Shown: positions 10,324 through 21,450, counted from the first letter of the stretch. The stretch: DNA of 64,000 nucleotides from Cercospora beticola (GCF_033473495.1 NC_088943.1:1468001-1532000), one strand, 5' to 3'. Notes: generated by a model not told the origin, from the sequence alone. Made by a program: numbers and translations.

Positions 10324-11524
10324 TTATCTCGACTTACTCCGCTTCTCCTTTTTGGTAGTCGGCACCTCTTCTTCGCTTCTGTTCCGGGGACTCAGACTGA
10401 GGCGGTGATCCTTCCCGCGGAACACATGCATACCTACATCCGTGGCCCAATCCGAGTAGCCCTGTCCAGGCTCACCGGGTAACGGCAACCGCATCGAGCC
10501 TTCTTCGATCAAACCCGCATTCTTCATGAGATCGAAAAAGGCCGCCTCACTATCATGTCTGGTCTTGGTAGACACAACAATCACCGCTTTCGGTGAGCGG
10601 GTCACCAATGTGACCAGCATACCGACCAGCGGCTCGAGAGTATCCGTGTTGTACGTGCATTCGGATACGATGATCAGGTCATTCTTGCGAGTCTCCAGAT
10701 TGGGCGGTAGAGCTTTTAGCCAATCGACTGACTGGAAACGTGCTCGAGAGGCCATGGCGGGTTGCATTCTTGCAATGTTGGCTTCGACCAATTCTTTCGC
10801 CTCGTCCAGATCCGTCAGTAGCACGTCGCAATCGGGTATTGACTGTGCGACACTAATTCCGACTGTGCCACAACCACATCCCAATTCGATGATATTGGTC
10901 CGTCGATATGTAGCCGAAATGAGGACATATTCGAGCAGCGGAAGCGTCGTGGGATGATCAAGCGAGATGGTGTAGTCGATGTGCTGCGCCAATGCCTGGG
11001 ATCCGTCCCACAAATGGCGCGCTATACTGTCGCCAGCGTCTTCCAGAAGGCATAACGAACGTTCGCTGACGGACTTGAATCGTCGTTCGACCCGCCAGCC
11101 TGACTCAAAGTGACCTTTGGTAGGGTTCAGAGAACCACTCCACACATCAACGAATGGTGGCATCATGTCCGTCACCTTGGTGCCTTTAACCGAAACATGT
11201 ACACATGCCGGCCAGTCCACATCTTGACGGGACAGATCGAGAGACACATTTACCGAGCGTGATCCGCCTTGCCATGCTACTTTCTTGCGCAGATATATCT
11301 CGCCATCTTCCTCTGGAGCACAAAGAGACACCACCAAATCGAGGTCGCTGGGATAGAATGTCTCGCCAAGATCGGTCGTAATAGTGAGGACGGCTTTGAG
11401 CGTGACGGTAGCGCGGTCGACGTAGACTTTCGGAGTCTTCAGAAAACGAACTATTGGCGCAGAAGTCAATGCCCGCACTCCTCTTCTGCCTCAATGAGTA
11501 TGGCGGAGACTTACTGTAATGCAT
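10324..11524 (-). CDS. Family-16 (METTL21-type) S-adenosylmethionine-dependent methyltransferase
   Basis: Two exons: 11524-11515 (only ATG plus seven bases) and 11450-10324, with a 64-base GTAAGT...AATAG intron. Splicing gives a 378-residue protein starting MHYIRFLKTPKVYV. A first ATG inside exon 2 frame (11478) is possible but gives a worse start. The Rossmann motif I reads IIELGCGCGTVGIS near residue 190; LLTDLDEA (motif II) and ECTYN (post-II) follow. This is the pattern of protein lysine/nicotinamide-type methyltransferases of family 16. The C-terminus is Lys/Arg-rich (EEEVPTTKKEKRSKSR), perhaps nuclear. Substrate unknown. Confidence 0.88.
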
Positions 11525-12049
11525 CTTGTGTACTTGCTCGAGCCTACGCTTGCGCCGTCACGCCACGAGGCGCGACTTCAGGTCTGTCGCGAAAGAAAGA
11601 GAGGATAGGATTTGAGAAAAAGGTGAGAGCTCACCGGCTTCGACAGTTGCTCGTCCAGAGCTCTGCGCCCGGCTTCGCTCTCATTGGAGCGCCTACGGGA
11701 TAGTGCTTAATGACACTGTAGCTTCCGAATGTACATGCTGTGTTTCAAGATGCAGAGTGAAAGTCGCGATGCAGCTGAGGGTCTGGACCGCGAGAGTCGC
11801 ATCGAGGCGTGCATGAGGACGGCGATCTTGGAACTGTTTTTGGCTGACTAAGAAAGGCCAGACTTTCGTAGGCTCTGCACACGGTTGGCTTTTGGCCCTT
11901 GCGGCGCGCATACTGTGTCAAAATGCAGTGCCACTTGCACCACAAACTGCTCTCGATATACGAAGAAGATCGCCGCCTTCCGAACTAATATTCGATTTCG
12001 ATACTGCATCTGATCGAGCACCTTCACTGCCGACCTGTGGCGGTGCAGC
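11525..12049. other. Intergenic region, nothing recognised
   Basis: About 0.5 kb between the methyltransferase start and the 3' end of the 2EXR/F-box-like gene. Frames present are short and unconvincing; no RNA gene seen. Confidence 0.55.
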
Positions 12050-12676
12050 CTAAGAATAAATTGCCCTTCCCGAGCACAACCACGCCAAAACGGCTATCAT
12101 GAGAGCGGCCAGCACGATGCTCATTCCATAGTGGGCCAAAAACAAATCATGCACTATACGACCTGCACCAAATCCACCTTTCTCGCCAGTCTCGATCTCT
12201 CGCCTCAGATCCTCCACTGTAACAGGCACTCCGCGTCCCCGAGCCTTGACACTGAAAGCGTCACTCGAAGTCAGCAAAATCGCACCAGTCTGCGAATGCT
12301 TGCCATTGCTCAATGGATGCACATGTATCTTTGACTGTGAATGTAGTTGCAGTGTGCGCTGCAGTTTTTCGTAGTTGGCCAAACAATTGCGCTTTTCGCC
12401 GAAGACGAGGAAGAAGTAGTTGGTGTAGAGATATCTGCTCGCTTCGGCGTGGAGAAGGCGACACGTTCTCAGAAATGCGGTAGGTACTGTTGAGTCTTCT
12501 TCGTTGAGTCTTAGATGGGAATTGCGGCCTGCTTGGATGTTGATGTATTTGCCGCTTGGGAATAATTGCTGGTAGATCAGGAAGCGAATGTCGTACGGAA
12601 GTGTCAGCAGTCTTGACGAGGTGGGTTCTGCCATGGTAAGGCTGTCGAAAGGTGGTAAATGTGTTTCTGAGGCCAC
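12050..12676 (-). CDS. 2EXR/F-box-like small protein with C-terminal membrane anchor
   Basis: A 208-residue single-exon frame. The N-terminal part (LLTLPYDIRFLIYQQLFP, then AFLRTCRLLHAEASRYLYTN) matches the leucine-rich pattern of the fungal 2EXR/F-box-like domain common in ascomycete proteins of unknown role. The C-terminus has one strongly hydrophobic helix (SIVLAALMIAVLAWLC) followed by only six residues, so it may be tail-anchored. The initiator could be Met1 or Met15 (MAEPTSS). Function unknown; the domain family is often proposed to mediate protein-protein contacts. Confidence 0.72.
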   Translation of the reverse strand: MASETHLPPFDSLTMAEPTSSRLLTLPYDIRFLIYQQLFPSGKYINIQAGRNSHLRLNEEDSTVPTAFLRTCRLLHAEASRYLYTNYFFLVFGEKRNCLANYEKLQRTLQLHSQSKIHVHPLSNGKHSQTGAILLTSSDAFSVKARGRGVPVTVEDLRREIETGEKGGFGAGRIVHDLFLAHYGMSIVLAALMIAVLAWLCSGRAIYS

Positions 12677-13250
12677 GATGGCGGATCACATTGTATTAGT
12701 AGATATGCCTGCCTGGCGTGACTACTGTAACGTTGCGTACAGTATCGCTGTCTGTGGTGAGTGTGGCTGTGCCGAGGCAGCAAGTTTTCCGAAGCTGGCG
12801 GCTTCACCATTGGCATTGGCATTGCAGTGCTACATGTATCTATCCCATATGCCTCGAGTAAATCTCTTGCGAGATGCGGCTTGTTAGCCATTGTATCAAT
12901 CTCGCGTTGACAGGCATCACGATGAGCGCTGACCTTTATGAAATCGATCCCCTCCCACAATCAAAGTACCAGCTTCTGACTTGCTGTCGCAGTTCGATCT
13001 GGCTTCCGCTCTCTGGTACTTGACTTCATGTCAGCATGATGTAAAGGCGGTTCGGCTGTGGTGGCATTGATGCAGTCGCTTCTATGCATTTATGGCGGAT
13101 AATGCCGGCTACGAGCGCCAACGAGACGGCAGGACGGCAATAGCGTTGTGATGGTTCGCGTTACTTCTGCTTCTGCTTTCCAGGATATGTTCTTAGTATC
13201 GCCCGTAACATTCGGCGTGCCGACTCGAGAGTGCCTGGAAGCTGATGATG
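12677..13250. other. Intergenic region, nothing recognised
   Basis: Between the 2EXR-like gene start and the STK19 gene end. Short frames only; it should hold the 2EXR-like gene promoter. Confidence 0.55.
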
Positions 13251-14402
13251 TTATATGGCCCTCACACCCATGCCAACACTGCCTGTGTCAAAAAGCTCCA
13301 CAAGTCCGCTTCCAAGGCATTCAGCAAGTATCCAATCGAACTCCAGCCCATGAAACTGTTTCCATCGTCTCGTCTGCCCGGGTAGTACTCCACTCCATTC
13401 GCCTCTCATCCTTTTTGCCTTCGACACCTCGTCACCAAGAACATTTCCATTCCACTTCTCCTCCAAGAGGTCCTTGGTAGCTTCCCGGAATTTCGGACTT
13501 AGCTGTTTCAATAGGAAGAGCAAATGTTGTCGAGCCTCGGTCAGCATTTTGAGGTATGAGCCTGTCCCGGGTAGGCTGAAAGTCATGGTAGGTTGGACCT
13601 TATTGTTATGAGTCCGGTTGTGCTGTGTGGCAAGCGTGCTACCTCCGCCACCAGAATCGTGTATCGCACCGTACCCACCGACAGCAGCAAAGGTGCCGGT
13701 CACTGCTGTATGACCTGCCGTGGCTATTGACCCAGCTGCGCCTCCTGTGGGACGAGCGAAGACATTACCGACTGTGGACGACAAAGCTGCAGGATTCGTG
13801 AGAAAACCAGCTTGTACGAGACTCTTGATATCGGCCTGGTCAATCTTGATCACAGGCACTGTCTGAGACACAGGATGCTCGCGCATCAGGGAAACATATT
13901 GCTCTTTCAGCTCCTTCGACAAGGCAACGTCGTCCCGCATAACTCGCTCGACCCAGTCCTCTACCAGTGCCACGCCCTCGCCAATAGCAGTCCCTCCCTT
14001 GCCGCGACCGGGTATTGTGACCTTTCTGACCTTTCCTTCCGCCACCAAACGTGCCAGCTCTCGTTCAGTCGCCGTGGTCGAGGTGCTAAGTGCATGCAAG
14101 TGCGCTATGCTGACGATGGGCGGTATTCGAGCTCGAGCTTGGAGAGTGTCCGCTATCTGCTGGCTGTTCATCCCGGCAGCTCGTTCCGGGATGTCTTCGA
14201 AGGCGTTATTGAGGGCATGGCGGATGAGAGATGTGACATCTTGCCGCGAAACGGTGGGCAGGCGAGGGATGATTCCGACATCTTCCAGCCGTTCAGCGTC
14301 GGACACTGTGCTGTTCTTGCGCAAACCAGGTTTGGTGCGCTGGGCAGATGTGAAAGGTGATGAAGACTTGCGCTTCAGCAGCGGGTTGGGGAGCTTGGGC
14401 AT
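13251..14402 (-). CDS. STK19: STK19-family winged-helix protein
   Basis: A 383-residue single-exon frame. The segment around residues 45-145 (TVSRQDVTSLIRHALNN...IPERAAGMNSQQIADTL...LPPIVS-like IPPIVSIAHLHAL...TERELARLVAEGKVRKV.IPGRG) fits the Stk19 family. A C-terminal block (MLTEARQHLLFLLKQ, EFDWILAECLGSGLVELF) fits further winged-helix folds. The human protein was first called a kinase but is now regarded as a DNA-binding winged-helix factor in transcription-coupled repair; no kinase motif (HRD, DFG) is visible here. A Gly/Ala/Thr-rich insert near residues 215-265 looks like a fungal linker. It is divergent with DGAT2, sharing a ~460-base promoter region. Confidence 0.85.
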   Translation of the reverse strand: MPKLPNPLLKRKSSSPFTSAQRTKPGLRKNSTVSDAERLEDVGIIPRLPTVSRQDVTSLIRHALNNAFEDIPERAAGMNSQQIADTLQARARIPPIVSIAHLHALSTSTTATERELARLVAEGKVRKVTIPGRGKGGTAIGEGVALVEDWVERVMRDDVALSKELKEQYVSLMREHPVSQTVPVIKIDQADIKSLVQAGFLTNPAALSSTVGNVFARPTGGAAGSIATAGHTAVTGTFAAVGGYGAIHDSGGGGSTLATQHNRTHNNKVQPTMTFSLPGTGSYLKMLTEARQHLLFLLKQLSPKFREATKDLLEEKWNGNVLGDEVSKAKRMRGEWSGVLPGQTRRWKQFHGLEFDWILAECLGSGLVELFDTGSVGMGVRAI

Positions 14403-14864
14403 ATCGCCGTTTCAACGCCGGTTCAGCCCTGGCCTCGAAGCTCGTCTGCCGTGATGCGTGGTCCAGCGGGGCGGCTGAGTGTCATGTCAGCCGGAAGAGT
14501 AGCGTATGACTGCCTGCAGAGTGCTGTGCTGTGCGTCGGATGTTGTGCACCTCGCGGTAGAAGTGTAGAGTGTCGAGGAGTGTTGGCACATGCAAACGAA
14601 TTGGCGCTAAGCCCACGGTGCAGGTCTCACCAGCTGGCGGAACGTGCGTCATTACGACGGGATCATGCAAGACTTCCTGCCACTGCGCCAGCCTGCAGCG
14701 CTCGAGCAGAGGCGGAGAAGCTGGGTGCGAGCTGTAGAGACATATCTTTTGCGCCCTCTCCGCCATTGTCGTGTCCCTCTCCGTTCGTCGTCGCGCTGCT
14801 CTTGGATCCGCAGCAATTCGAGACCCCTGTCCGCTCGCGTCACTGATCGTCGGCAAGCACGACC
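14403..14864. promoter_or_regulatory. Shared divergent promoter region of STK19-like and DGAT2 genes
   Basis: 462 bases between two oppositely directed start codons, so promoters for both genes must lie here. No specific factor site was identified. Confidence 0.6.
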
Positions 14865-16702
14865 ATGGCGCTCAATCCAGAGCCTGCCTCTCCCGCGACA
14901 CGCGAAAATCAGCAACTGCCTCCCAAAAGTTACGCTGAAGCTGTTGAAGAGGATCCCATCGACGCCCAAGATCCCGTGATCGACGAGAGCATTATCAAAG
15001 AGACGCCGCCGCGTCCCGCGCACATCAGAAACGGTTCCGGCGAGCCTCGAGCTCTCGGCGAAGTCATCGACGAGGCCACATCATCCCCTGGAAGTCCTAC
15101 ATTACGGCATCCCAAAGGCAGACTCGAGTCGAAAGCGAGTCGCGAGAGCTACGCGAGTGCTGTCAAGGAGCGTTCGCCAACACCAAACGGACTACCCAAT
15201 GGTGACGGCTACGGAAATCCCGTGAAGGAGACGATCAGGAACGAGCTGAAGACAAACGGTGGCAGCAACGGCAACAGCGAGACATTTCACGGAGTAGGCG
15301 AGGACGAGGCTCCTCGATCACCAGTCAGGCGGACACACAAGCGTCGCTCTTCGCGCACGCTCAACGGCGAAACAAGTCGACCCACCTCATCCGATTCGCA
15401 AATCGATATGGGGAGCGAACAACAGCAGCCAAATGGCAACACGCTTGCGCCGTCTCCCGCAATCGACCTCATTCGTAATAAGAGCGGTGAAAATCTGACT
15501 TCGGTGAAGCGCAACGACGATGACTTTTTGAGCTTGCAACAAATCGAGGACAAACCTAAGCCTATTCGTCAGCTACGGCGAGACAGCGAGCTCACGAGTG
15601 GACGTCGTGCAGGTGAGGGGTGGGGGAGGAGTGCGATTCGATGGGCACCGCTGAACGTGCCGGTCCAGCGTAGACTGCAGACCGCCATGGTACTCCTGCA
15701 CACGCTCTCCATTGTGGGCTCCCTCGCTTTCTTTTTATTCCTATGCGGCATTCCTCTCCTTTGGCCGATCCTGGTGCCTTATCTCGTCTATGTCCTCTTC
15801 TCGCAGGTCTCGATCGATGGCAGTCTGGCGCTTCGCTCCGAATTCTGGCGTCGAAGTAAGGTCTGGTCGCTGTTTGCCTCCTACTTTCCAGCGCGGCTAC
15901 ACCGGAGCGAGAAGCTGGAACCGACAAGGAAGTATGTCTTTGGATACCATCCACACGGTATCATTAGTCACGGCGCATTTGCCGCCTTTGCGACCGAAGC
16001 GCTCGGCTTCGGCCAGCTCTTCCCTGGCATTACTAACACATTGCTCACGCTCGACTCCAACTTCAGGATACCGCTCTACCGCGAGTATGCACTTCGCATG
16101 GGTCTCGCCTCCGTCAGCCGCGAAAGCTGTGAAAACATTCTTTCCAGAGGCGGGCCGAATAAAGAAGGCATGGGTCGTGCTGTGACTATCGTTGTTGGAG
16201 GTGCACGCGAATCCTTGGATGCGAAACCCTACACCATGCGTCTGGTATTGAGAAAGCGTAAGGGCTTTGTCAAACTTGCTGTCAGGTGTGGTGCGGATCT
16301 TGTTCCTACTCTGGCATTTGGCGAGAACGATATCTATGACCAATTCGACTCGGACAAACACCCTTGGATTCACAAAACTCAGCTGTTTGTCAAGAAGTTG
16401 ATGGGCTTCACTGTAAGCACCGTTTTCTCATTTCCAGCCTCTTGCCCGCACTGACTTCATCGCAGGTACCTCTCTTCCACGCGCGTGGCGTGTTCAACTA
16501 CGACGTTGGGATGATGCCCTATCGACGACCCATCAATATCGTGGTTGGCCGGCCAATCCAGACAATACAAAGCAAGACGCCCGATCCTGCTTATGTCGAT
16601 GAACTGCACACAAAGTACGTCGAGGAGCTGCAGAGAATATGGGACGATTGGAAAGACACTTTTGCCAGAGATCGCAAAGGCGAATTGGAAATCGTGGAAT
16701 GA
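14865..16702 (+). CDS. DGA1: Diacylglycerol O-acyltransferase type 2 (DGAT2)
   Basis: Two exons, 14865-16412 and 16466-16702, with a 53-base GTAAGC...CGCAG intron; the join reads GFT|VPLFHARGVFNYD in frame. The protein is 594 residues. It makes triacylglycerol from diacylglycerol and acyl-CoA at the ER/lipid droplet. The DGAT2 active-site block YHPHGIISHGAF has HPHG at residues 362-365. A hydrophobic hairpin (LLHTLSIVGSLAFFLFLCGIPLLWPILVPYLVYVLF) lies at ~275-310, followed by VVGGARESL and ADLVPTLAFGENDIY. The first ~250 residues are Ser/Asn/Glu-rich and longer than in yeast Dga1, probably a regulatory tail. The C-terminal PYRRPINIVVGRPI block is also family-typical. Confidence 0.96.
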
Positions 16703-16899
16703 ACATAAGTCACATTCAATATGTCTTTAGTAACGGCCGCGTCGCAGAACGGCTGGCTTTTTGTGTTCATAGTGTATCAGGAGAGCATAGCGGCAGCACA
16801 GCGTACGCATGAAATGTTCATATGAAAATCCGAGTGCTCCTTCTGTGTGTAAGGCGAGATGATGAACGTATAAATTTGATGCTACATTTATTTCTAGAT

Positions 16900-18312
16900 C
16901 TAGTCGGCGCGCTGCTTCGGGATCTTTGGCAGCGTCAACCACATTCCGAGCAGAATAACCAAAATCGCAAGGATGATAGGTTGCAAAGCCTTGACCCCAA
17001 CTGCATTCGCAATTGCACCAACCGCGAAAGGAATAACAGCCGCTCCTCCCATACCCAAAGCAGCCACAAAGCTGATTGCTCCGACATGCAAGTGCTTCGG
17101 GAGTGTCTTTGACAGCACCACCACAGCCGCTGGAAACATTGGACCAAGGAAGAATCCGATGAGCGCAACAGAGACGGCCGAAACGATGAACTGTGGAACC
17201 AACCAGAACAGGAGCTCTAGTCCAGCTGCCGCAAGTAGATAACCAACGATGGCCCATCGTTCTCCGATCCTAGGTGTCACGAACCCTAGAACCACTCGTC
17301 CGACTGTAACTCCAAGCCAGAAACCCGTCGAAGTCAACGAAGATTGGAATCCTGGAGCTCCTCGTACACGTTGCATAAAAGTGACAACCCAACCACTCAG
17401 CGCGACTTCGGCTCCAACGTAGAAAAGTAAGAAAACTGCCAGAGTCCAGGTTACTCTCAGTTTGAGCGCAGCTCTCGTTCTTCCACCCGATTCTTTCGAA
17501 TGAGCGCTCTTTTTCCGGAATTCCGCGCCATTGGCTTTCCAGAAACTTGCCACGCCGCTGCTGAGTTCGATGATGCTGAAACCGAGTGGGATGAGGTAGT
17601 ATCTATACCATGGCAAACCGTATTTATCCGTCATAGCGCTAGCGATTAATGGTGCGATAGCTGCTCCTAGACCGTAAAGAGCGTGTACAACTCCCAATAA
17701 CTCATTCGGATGCTCGAGATCTCCGCACCAGGCATTCCAACTCGCGTCGAGGAGTCCATTTCCTAGTCCACAGAATGCGATCAACACGACAACGACCGGC
17801 CAAGGTGGATGGCAGACAAGAGCGATGTAAGCTGCTAATCTGCAAGTACTGGCGAATGCTGCGAGACCTCGTTGGCCGAATTTCAAGTGGATCCGATCGG
17901 ATGCGAAGGCTGCGAGGAGGTAGCCCGGGAAACCTGCTAGGAAGATGAGGGAGACGGTGGTATAGTTTAGGTTATAGTATGTTTCGAGGTAGGGGATTAG
18001 AGGGCCGTAGGAGGCGTCGTGGAGTCCGAGGTTGAAGAGTGCGAGACAGACGGCTGCGAAGCGGTAGGTGTTGATTCGTGGGAAGAGCCAGGTTTCTTTT
18101 GCTTCGACTGCTGTGCCGTCGTTGGGCGCGGAGTTGTCTTGAAGGATCTGGTGAAGGGATATGTCATCGTTGTGGACGGATGGTGTTTGTGAATCGTCTA
18201 GTCGGCGGGTTTCTGGTTGGAATGTTGGTCTAGGCGATTTTGGTTTGTTCTCTTCCTGAATTGTTTTGAGGTGCGTCGAGTCTTCGAGAGTTAGGGTCGA
18301 AGATGAAGACAT
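16900..18312 (-). CDS. MFS transporter, 12-helix type
   Basis: A 470-residue single-exon frame. After a soluble N-tail of ~80 residues come helices in the MFS pattern: YRFAAVCLALFNLGLHDASYGPLIP, FLAGFPGYLLAAFASDRIHLKFGQRGL (loop 2-3 motif variant), and a Trp/Asn-rich helix GLGNGLLDASWNAWCGDL. A second six-helix half follows after a basic central loop (FRKKSAHSKESGGRTR). The DASW-N and HALYGLGAAIAPLIAS signatures resemble the fucose-permease/Bsc6-like branch of fungal MFS proteins, so a sugar or related small solute is possible, but substrate is inference. It converges on DGAT2, with ~200 bases between them. Confidence 0.87.
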   Translation of the reverse strand: MSSSSTLTLEDSTHLKTIQEENKPKSPRPTFQPETRRLDDSQTPSVHNDDISLHQILQDNSAPNDGTAVEAKETWLFPRINTYRFAAVCLALFNLGLHDASYGPLIPYLETYYNLNYTTVSLIFLAGFPGYLLAAFASDRIHLKFGQRGLAAFASTCRLAAYIALVCHPPWPVVVVLIAFCGLGNGLLDASWNAWCGDLEHPNELLGVVHALYGLGAAIAPLIASAMTDKYGLPWYRYYLIPLGFSIIELSSGVASFWKANGAEFRKKSAHSKESGGRTRAALKLRVTWTLAVFLLFYVGAEVALSGWVVTFMQRVRGAPGFQSSLTSTGFWLGVTVGRVVLGFVTPRIGERWAIVGYLLAAAGLELLFWLVPQFIVSAVSVALIGFFLGPMFPAAVVVLSKTLPKHLHVGAISFVAALGMGGAAVIPFAVGAIANAVGVKALQPIILAILVILLGMWLTLPKIPKQRAD

Positions 18313-19619
18313 CCTGGACAGCGTGCGCCGTGCGCGCGTGGAAGGTCAAGCAGATCTGAGCTCAGCACAGGGTCCCGCTTCGCCAGTAGGCGAGAGTCGA
18401 TCTGTGTGGTCCTGTATGTGTTCGATGCTCGTGGTCAAGTGGAAGTCGTGTCCCTGGTTGTGGGAAGAGATGTCTCAACCTGGTTCACAGTAGTAAGGCG
18501 GTCGGTAGTCGAAGTGGAGAGTCAATGAAAGAGCAGACATGGCAAGAAGTAGATCTTTCAAGTAGCAGCAATACGAAGTGTGGAAGAACATTGACGCAAG
18601 GCTAGTCAGCGAACTCCGTGTCGGCATTTCCGAAACTGCAAGCAACCACGCCAAGATCCGCATTGAGGTCATCCGACTTGCGGTCAGTCCTGTTCCAGTC
18701 AGTTTCTCCGCGACTTCACGCAGGTCACGAACAGCAAACTCTGCGCAAACGCAGGAGACAAGTCCTTTCGTGCTTCATTGCCCTCCGAACTCCGTAGACA
18801 TATTTCTTCTGTTTCGGGAAGTCGGACCGCTGATGCCGTGAGTCGGTATATCTCCATAATGCACCCCACACGATCGTCCCAAGATGTGGAGCCCATGCCC
18901 TCAGGTTGTGCTTTAAAGAGTTGACGACCCGCACTGTGTGCGCATCGCGCTCGCCCTCGGCCAGGGTAAGTCTGGCCAGGGTTCGAAAGCCCAATGCAAG
19001 AGTTGAGCTTCTTCGTTGCAAGAGTCTTGGTAAAGGCTTCTTTCTATGCCCTGGTAGCTGACCCTCCCTTGCTACAACAGCCTCTCTTTTCGTGCTAGTG
19101 GGCTCTCGATGGCCCATTCGGCGACAGGCTGCTCTTTCCTGTCAGTGACTCCGGATAGCCAGAAGGACAGCCAAAAGAACTGGAGAGCTAAGCACAACAA
19201 TCTGAATTCTATGATCCGGCACCCCGGTGGTGCGCATCCCTAGCCCTTTAGTGCACCTCTCTGTACTCCCGGCAGTAGTCGGTAAGCCTTCACTGAAGTG
19301 CAGCAGTCAAGCGTCGAAGAACGGGCCAATCTCATGTTGCGGCTGACAAGGTCTCATGTCCGGTACACCTAGCCGTGTAGTCCTAGTAAGCTCCCGCCTC
19401 ACAGTGGGGATACTCCATCCTCGGAACTATGAACTGAGGTGCCTGTAGAGAATATTTTGAACAATATATATTCTCATTTTGCATCAGACCAGTCAGTGTA
19501 GAGAGACAGCAGAGTCCCCACTGAAGCAGGTGTTCGGTAGCCAGTTGTTTCGCGATTCCTCGATTGGAAACGCGCAAAGCTTCCAAGAAGTTGGTATTCT
19601 TGGCAAAGGTTACCCTCGA
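18313..19619. other. Intergenic region, nothing recognised
   Basis: Divergent side of the MFS gene; its promoter should be here. Only short, domain-less frames are seen up to the tRNA-like segment. Confidence 0.5.
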
Positions 19620-19731
19620 TGGCGACGTGACCGAGTGGTTACGATGCATTCACGTCCGCTGATGCGCCTGGAAGTGCGTTCTCAGTTCCTTTGACTGCCT
19701 AAAGTGCGCGAGTTCGAATCCAGGTTGTGAT
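19620..19731 (+). tRNA. Degenerate class-II tRNA-like sequence (possible pseudo-tRNA)
   Basis: The stretch has an A-box-like TGACCGAGTGG at ~19628, a long middle section and a B-box-like GAGTTCGAATCC at ~19710. It ends directly before a TTTTT pol III terminator. The 5' TGGCGAC and 3' GTTGTGA ends pair with one mismatch and two G-U pairs. However, the T stem (GCGAG/CCAGG) does not pair properly, and I cannot assign an anticodon. It is either a decayed tRNA-Ser/Leu-like gene, a SINE head or a tRNA with an unusual intron. Confidence 0.35.
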
Positions 19732-19756
19732 GTTTTTGCAGGCTCGCTATGTTTTC

Positions 19757-20992
19757 TCAAGTCGCATTCGCTACTGTGTACGCAGGTGCTTCCTCGTACA
19801 CAGGCAGATCCTCGTCTTCGACATCGCCAACGACCCTCCGCGATGGACCAGCCACAGGTGGATCATTGTCGTCGGTCGGCCGAGGCACCATTGTTACTGG
19901 TGATTCCTTTGAGAGCCTCACGCTTTTCTTCGCAACTGTGAATTGCATCGTAATCTTCAGACTGTATACTCGCGAGAGCTTTGGATGCTTGAACGAGCTT
20001 GCATGATTTTTCAGGGGAATGGTGACAACATATGTGGAATAGTCGTTGCTTTTCGAGAAGTTGATTGGCAATTGTGTCTTGCACTCCAGGCTTTGTGCGT
20101 AAGTCTTGTCGATGATGACGGCAGGCCCCATAATCCGCTGCGATCCATCAACTACAGTTGCACTTTTGAGATCAGCTTTGAAACTGTCCAGCGTGATGTC
20201 AGGAACAGCAGGCGCCGTAGTCTCACTATCGTCCCGCCTGAGTGTGACTTCAAACTTCATCTGCTGACCGGGGTAAATGTGTTTGTGCTCGGTGCAGAAG
20301 ATTTCCAGAACGAATGCCGGGAACTGCTCACTGGGCGTGAAGATTGCCCTGGCTTTGCCTTTGAAACCCTGGGGCTGCTGGTCACTAGGAAGGAGATGCT
20401 GATTTTGAACTTTCGTGCGAAGTTTGAGTGCAGTCCGACTGCTGGCGATTGAAGTCATCGATGGCCGAGCAACATCGAACTTGATCTCAAGAGGTGCAGC
20501 TAACGTCTCAATCGCTATTCCAGGCATGTCGATCTCTGCCATCAAACGATATTGTACAGCCACATCAACGATATCGGGGACCTGGTGGAATAAAAGTGAG
20601 AACGTTGGGGGCAATGCCTCGATGGAGCGAGGAAACTGAGCTGTGAAGGCGAAGGTATGCTCTTTGCCGACTTCTGCCTCCAAACTTCCGTTGTAGACTG
20701 GGAACTTTGTAGCGAAAAGATGCGCATCGTGGTTGGTGGGAAGGGCGTGAGATCGTTCCCTTCTGATCCTCAGTCTGATGCGAGCAGCGAGGATGATGCT
20801 GAGTTTCAGTGGTCCAAACAGCGCCGCGGTCTCGACGTTCTTTTTGAAGATGCTGGAATATGGAAGATAGCGCAATGTGATCTTGCCAGTGAGTGTGTCT
20901 TGCGGGCCGAAATATGGCTGCGAGATGCCATCGACCGACACCCTTCCTTCTGGTTTTCCTAGCCTAGCAGACATCAAGAGGCGTGGCAGCAA
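19757..20992 (-). CDS. Arrestin-like (alpha-arrestin) protein
   Basis: A 411-residue single-exon frame with the beta-sandwich arrestin pattern. The N-domain begins MSARLGKPEGRVSVDGISQPYFGPQDTLTG; FTAQFPRSIEALPPTFSLL follows. The C-domain has HIYPGQQMKFEVTL and VTIPLKNHASSFKHPKLSRVYSLKITM. The tail carries DLPVYEEAPAY, a PY-like motif of the kind that recruits Rsp5-type ubiquitin ligases. Family members steer membrane transporters into endocytosis; that role is inferred. The start could be Met1 or Met7 (MSARLGK). It is divergent from the Rad28/CSA gene. Confidence 0.85.
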   Translation of the reverse strand: MLPRLLMSARLGKPEGRVSVDGISQPYFGPQDTLTGKITLRYLPYSSIFKKNVETAALFGPLKLSIILAARIRLRIRRERSHALPTNHDAHLFATKFPVYNGSLEAEVGKEHTFAFTAQFPRSIEALPPTFSLLFHQVPDIVDVAVQYRLMAEIDMPGIAIETLAAPLEIKFDVARPSMTSIASSRTALKLRTKVQNQHLLPSDQQPQGFKGKARAIFTPSEQFPAFVLEIFCTEHKHIYPGQQMKFEVTLRRDDSETTAPAVPDITLDSFKADLKSATVVDGSQRIMGPAVIIDKTYAQSLECKTQLPINFSKSNDYSTYVVTIPLKNHASSFKHPKLSRVYSLKITMQFTVAKKSVRLSKESPVTMVPRPTDDNDPPVAGPSRRVVGDVEDEDLPVYEEAPAYTVANAT

Positions 20993-21450
20993 TTCGTGCT
21001 CTTGTCGTTACTAGAACCGGTCAGGACTTGTTGCAGAAGATCGACGAGAACATCATCATATATTTGTTGCCAGATGCGCCACGCAAGGGAACAACGGGCA
21101 ATGAGCTGCACTGCGGGGCTGCCGCCATCCCCACGCACTCCTAGCGGCGTCGAGCTCATGACAGTGAATCTTTCGGAGGATACATGAACTTATGTGTGGC
21201 GCGCTTTCTGCGACAAGGAGTGTCTCCGAGCATGGTTGCCACAGCATGGAGATGCAGTGAGACCGCGGAGTGGCCAAATCGTACATCTTGCGCGCCTTCA
21301 AGCTTTGCATGCGATGTTGATGTGGTCTTGCGATTTTGTGTCGTGCGAAGTCTTCCAACCCAGGGGCGCCCGGTGACCTCATCTCGGCAAGGCAGGCGCG
21401 TCCGACGCGACCGAGACACAACACTCCCGCGACAACCTCCATCATGATCG
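20993..21450. promoter_or_regulatory. Shared divergent promoter region of arrestin-like and Rad28 genes
   Basis: 458 bases between two opposite start codons. No specific site was identified. Confidence 0.55.
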
